A DNA stretch of 29,466 nucleotides from contig JAKTTS010000159.1 in NCBI GenBank assembly GCA_030560485.1, positions 1 through 29,466 of the forward strand. The letters are read 5' to 3'. The notes beneath the pieces are model-generated. The model was not told the DNA's origin. It made no database searches and saw only the letters and a list, made by a program, of their open reading frames with translations. Below are positions 27,295 through 29,466 of the stretch, piece by piece (the first letter of the stretch is position 1; each line of letters starts with the position of its first letter). The DNA is from Ascoidea tarda (nom. inval.). Taxonomy: Eukaryota; Ascomycota; Saccharomycetes; Ascoideales; Ascoideaceae. Position numbers and translations under genes: made by a program.

Positions 27295-28290
27295 TTAAAA
27301 ATTAAGAAATTCGGAAAAGCTTTTACCTTCATAACTGTCTTTTATCTCATTTAATTTAGTTTTATTATGATCAATTTCATTGTTTTGATCGACTTCATTA
27401 TTTTGGTCATTTTGATTTTGATTTTGATTTTGATTATTTTCATCTTTCAATCCAAATAATGAATTGATTTCGTTTAAATTATTGAAAAATTCATTGGAAA
27501 AATAGTCAACATTATAATTCTTTATTTCCTTGTTATCGTTAATATCATTAAAGTGGAGATCCATGTTATTTGAATTATTTAAATTATCAATAATATTGAT
27601 ATCATAAACTCCATTACTACAGTGATTATTATTATTATTATTTTTATTATTATTATCATCATTTTTATTATCACCGTTTTTATTATCATTGTCATTGATA
27701 TCATCATTTTTGTTATTTTCAACACTGCTATTATTTTCGCAATCATTAAATTTTCTTTTTAATTTTTTTTCTTTGTTTAAATCATTTTTTGAAATTGATA
27801 TATTTTCATTGATTGTTTTGATTTTTTTTCTTTTATAATAGTTTCTAGTTGTATATATAATAATTTCGTCACTTTCAATTGTATTCAAAAAATTATTTTG
27901 TCTTTGTGTATCATTAATGTTATTATTGTTAATATTATTAATTAAATTTATTTTTAATAACTCAAAATGTAATTTAAATTTTCCGCTATTTTTAATAGCC
28001 AAATCTTTAAATTCAAAAACATAATTATTTTCAATTGGGTTAAAAACCCCAATTAAGATTTTTGTTCCAATCAAATTTTCAAATGGTTCTAGAAGGTTAT
28101 TATTGAAATCATATAATGTTGCGATCATTATATAATTGGATACCAAGTTATGTAATATGTCATTAGTATTTAAAATTATAATTGTTGATGGGCTTAAAAG
28201 CCTCTTTGAAGAAGTTCCAGATTGTCTTGCTTCCTTTGAGTGTTGTATTATATTCAAGTGATAGTAAAATTGATTTTTAAAATCCATCAT
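27295..28290 (-). CDS. Velvet-domain regulator (VelB/VosA-like)
   Basis: 331 residues. The N-terminal half reads as a velvet domain. YHLNIIQHSKEARQSG (10-25) stands where relatives have Y.L.VVQQP..AR.CG, KRLLSPSTIIIL follows for DRRPIDPPPIVQL, and NYIMIATLYD comes next. FENLIGTKILIGVFN then corresponds to the GS.VSSL..L step, YVFEFKDLAIKNSGKFKLHFELLKI (90-114) to FVFPDLSVRTEGxFRLKFxLFE, and after an Asn-rich loop EIIIYTTRNYYK to F.VYTAKKFP. The second half is disordered, with basic KRKK and KKLKRKF clusters (possible nuclear signals), then Asn/Asp runs and an acidic Gln/Asn repeat tail. Velvet proteins are NF-kB-like fungal DNA-binding regulators of development, sporulation and secondary metabolism. 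They are not known to me from Saccharomyces or Candida. The identification is from memory of the family consensus. It is followed on the same strand by the second velvet-like gene upstream. Confidence 0.72.
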   Translation of the reverse strand: MMDFKNQFYYHLNIIQHSKEARQSGTSSKRLLSPSTIIILNTNDILHNLVSNYIMIATLYDFNNNLLEPFENLIGTKILIGVFNPIENNYVFEFKDLAIKNSGKFKLHFELLKINLINNINNNNINDTQRQNNFLNTIESDEIIIYTTRNYYKRKKIKTINENISISKNDLNKEKKLKRKFNDCENNSSVENNKNDDINDNDNKNGDNKNDDNNNKNNNNNNHCSNGVYDINIIDNLNNSNNMDLHFNDINDNKEIKNYNVDYFSNEFFNNLNEINSLFGLKDENNQNQNQNQNDQNNEVDQNNEIDHNKTKLNEIKDSYEGKSFSEFLNF

Positions 28291-28467
28291 ATTTATAAAA
28301 TAACATAAAATTTAGGGCAGATAAAAATGTAATTTGAAAACATCCGGTAGCTGGGTTATCTATTTATTGCTATCTATGAAGATGACTTTTTTCAAGAAAT
28401 GAAATGATCAAACGGAGAAAAAATTAAGTAAAAGTCAAATGTTATTCTACGCTAAAGAATAGTATAA

Positions 28468-28503
28468 ACAATATTGTAAATAATATTGTAAACAATATTG
28501 TGA
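28468..28503. repeat. Three 12-bp repeats with palindromic ACAATATTGT core
   Basis: ACAATATTGTAA, ATAATATTGTAA and ACAATATTGTGA stand head to tail. The first and third contain the exact 10-bp palindrome ACAATATTGT. They lie in the 263 bases between the two velvet-like genes, about 180 bases upstream of the ATG at 28290 and just past the stop of the other gene. They could be an operator array for the downstream gene or low-complexity DNA. Confidence 0.6.
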
Positions 28504-28553
28504 ATATATTTATTATAACTATAAAAATGAGAATATAATTGTATATAGTTATA

Positions 28554-29261
28554 TTATTCAGGTGCTGTAACCAAGTTTCCGCAACACATGGGAGTGAGTA
28601 AAGAACTATTACTATCGGAGGTATCAGTGGGAGAATAATTTAATTCAGGAACATCTTGTGTACGAGGTGTTCCTTTGAGGCTGCCGATTGATAGTTCTGG
28701 AGAATCAACAAACTTACCTAGATATAGTAGCTTGAGTACTTGGTTAGCTGCATTGATTTCAATATTTCCATATAAACTGAGCCTAAAAACATATTTTCCA
28801 ACATGTTTTAAACCGATATCCGAAAAATCAAACAAATAACTCAAAAACCCAGCCTCATCAGTGGTTTCATAGGAGCCTTCAGCAATTGTTATGCCATTTA
28901 TATAATCAAGATCCAGAGTTGGAAGGGTGATTGCTTTTCCATTTAGTGTTAGTATTTGAAGGTGTAAAGTATAGGTTATTTCTGAAATTTTAGGCCGATC
29001 TGTCAGTAATCTAATTCTAAATCCTCCTTTCAACCTTCGTTTCTGACTTGATGGAGTGCCACTTTTGGGAAATTGAAAAATTTCCAATTCATAGGAAAAG
29101 CCTTTAAAAACGCCGTCATTATCATCCTGAAAAGTATTTTGAGAAGTATCAACAATATTAAATAAATTCAAGGTATTGAAATTGAACCATTTAGATTTAA
29201 CCAGAGGTATAAATTGCAATTGTTGAATTACATTGGGCACATTTTTGGAACGTAATGCCAT
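28554..29261 (-). CDS. Second, divergent velvet-like protein
   Basis: 235 residues. From about residue 56 the order again follows the velvet fold: SYELEIFQFPKSGTPSSQKR (56-75, like Y.L.VVQQP........DRR), RLKGGFRIRLL, ITYTLHLQILTLNG and GITIAEGSYET. Then FLSYLFDFSDIGLKHVGKYV and FRLSLYG (139-165) resemble FVFPDLSVRTEGxFRLxFxLF, and KFVDSPELSIGSLKGTPRTQDV resembles VYSAKKFPG..ESTPLSR.LADQG. The AR.CG motif is gone, so this is a diverged member at best. The first ~50 residues (QQLQFIPLVKSKWFNFNTLN) have no counterpart I know. The C-terminus is Ser/Thr-rich and ends MCCGNLVTAPE. It lies beside a clearer velvet gene in the same orientation. Velvet proteins work as heterodimers, so a partner pair is plausible. 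It has three in-frame CTG codons (residues 20, 86 and 116). Confidence 0.5.
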   Translation of the reverse strand: MALRSKNVPNVIQQLQFIPLVKSKWFNFNTLNLFNIVDTSQNTFQDDNDGVFKGFSYELEIFQFPKSGTPSSQKRRLKGGFRIRLLTDRPKISEITYTLHLQILTLNGKAITLPTLDLDYINGITIAEGSYETTDEAGFLSYLFDFSDIGLKHVGKYVFRLSLYGNIEINAANQVLKLLYLGKFVDSPELSIGSLKGTPRTQDVPELNYSPTDTSDSNSSLLTPMCCGNLVTAPE

Positions 29262-29466
29262 TTTTTTGAAATTGTTAGTTAAAACAGACCTTCATGAATA
29301 AAAAACCAAAATAAAAAGAAAATAAAATGTATTTATGTGGAAAAGGACAATGTCATTTTTATGGATCGTTTAAAAAAAACAGATAATAGCTTGTAGAAAT
29401 AAAACAGATAAGCACGTGATCCAAACACCAGTGTGGTGGTGTTGTACCGTTTGTACCGCTCTTCTG
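29262..29466. promoter_or_regulatory. Upstream region of the second velvet-like gene, right edge
   Basis: 205 bases. AAGCACGTGATCC at about 29411-29423 contains CACGTGAT, the reverse of the Cbf1/CDEI consensus ATCACGTG. It is followed by AACACCA...TGGTGTT, a 7-bp inverted repeat, and two copies of GTACCG. No gene begins before the window ends. Confidence 0.4.

Noticed and set aside
29414-29423. CACGTGAT as CDEI of a point centromere
   Set aside because: No CDEIII or ~80-bp AT-rich CDEII is visible in the remaining bases; an ordinary Cbf1-type promoter site is simpler.

Overview
The window looks like a gene-dense piece of a budding-yeast (Saccharomycotina) nuclear chromosome. It is very AT-rich. 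Its few introns are short, with GTATGT donors and (T/C)ACTAAC branch sites. Asparagine-rich tracts are common, and several genes match S. cerevisiae genes closely as I recall them: PMR1, NUM1, HEK2/KHD1, MDM35, DFM1 and SPE4/SPE3. By eye, in-frame CTG codons are absent from the well-conserved genes and occur almost only in weakly constrained proteins. That is the pattern expected of a CUG-reassigned or ambiguous lineage such as Ascoidea/Saccharomycopsis, but the sequence does not settle the species.

Layout, left to right. (1) 535-1383 (+): an Ecm11-like meiotic protein with an upstream GGCGGC (URS1-type) core. (2) 1738-3318 (+): a decayed F-box/leucine-rich-repeat gene. (3) 3319-4564: a long gene-free stretch with an 11-bp perfect hairpin. 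(4) 4565-7552 (+): the Golgi Ca2+/Mn2+ ATPase PMR1. (5) 8117-17221 (+): the 3034-residue cortical anchor NUM1. (6) 17796-19040 (-): a triple-KH protein (HEK2/KHD1 type), divergent from (7) MDM35 at 19323-19771 (+, two introns, one 20-nt micro-exon). (8) 19880-21064 (+): an Atg38-like protein. (9) 21366-22595 (+): a DFM1-type derlin with one intron. (10) 22667-23245 (-): a Cys-rich GPI-type protein, divergent from (11) a secreted CAP/PRY protein at 23593-24195 (+). (12) 24387-25802 (-): an L-type-lectin-like membrane protein, divergent from (13) a spermine/spermidine synthase at 26197-27141 (+). (14) 27295-28290 (-) and 28554-29261 (-): two adjacent genes that both look like velvet-domain regulators.

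Most genes are unrelated housekeeping functions in divergent or convergent pairs, as is normal for yeast. Several act in the secretory pathway (PMR1, DFM1, lectin, PRY, GPI protein) or at mitochondria (NUM1, MDM35), but there is no operon-like logic.

The most notable observations are: the tandem velvet-like genes in a budding yeast; a heptad-phased repeat of about 119 residues that builds the NUM1 coiled coil; C-N-N triplet runs in both leaders of the HEK2/MDM35 divergent promoter, which resemble reported Khd1 targets; and the CTG-avoidance pattern. I saw no rRNA, convincing tRNA, transposon, virus-like element or CRISPR array.
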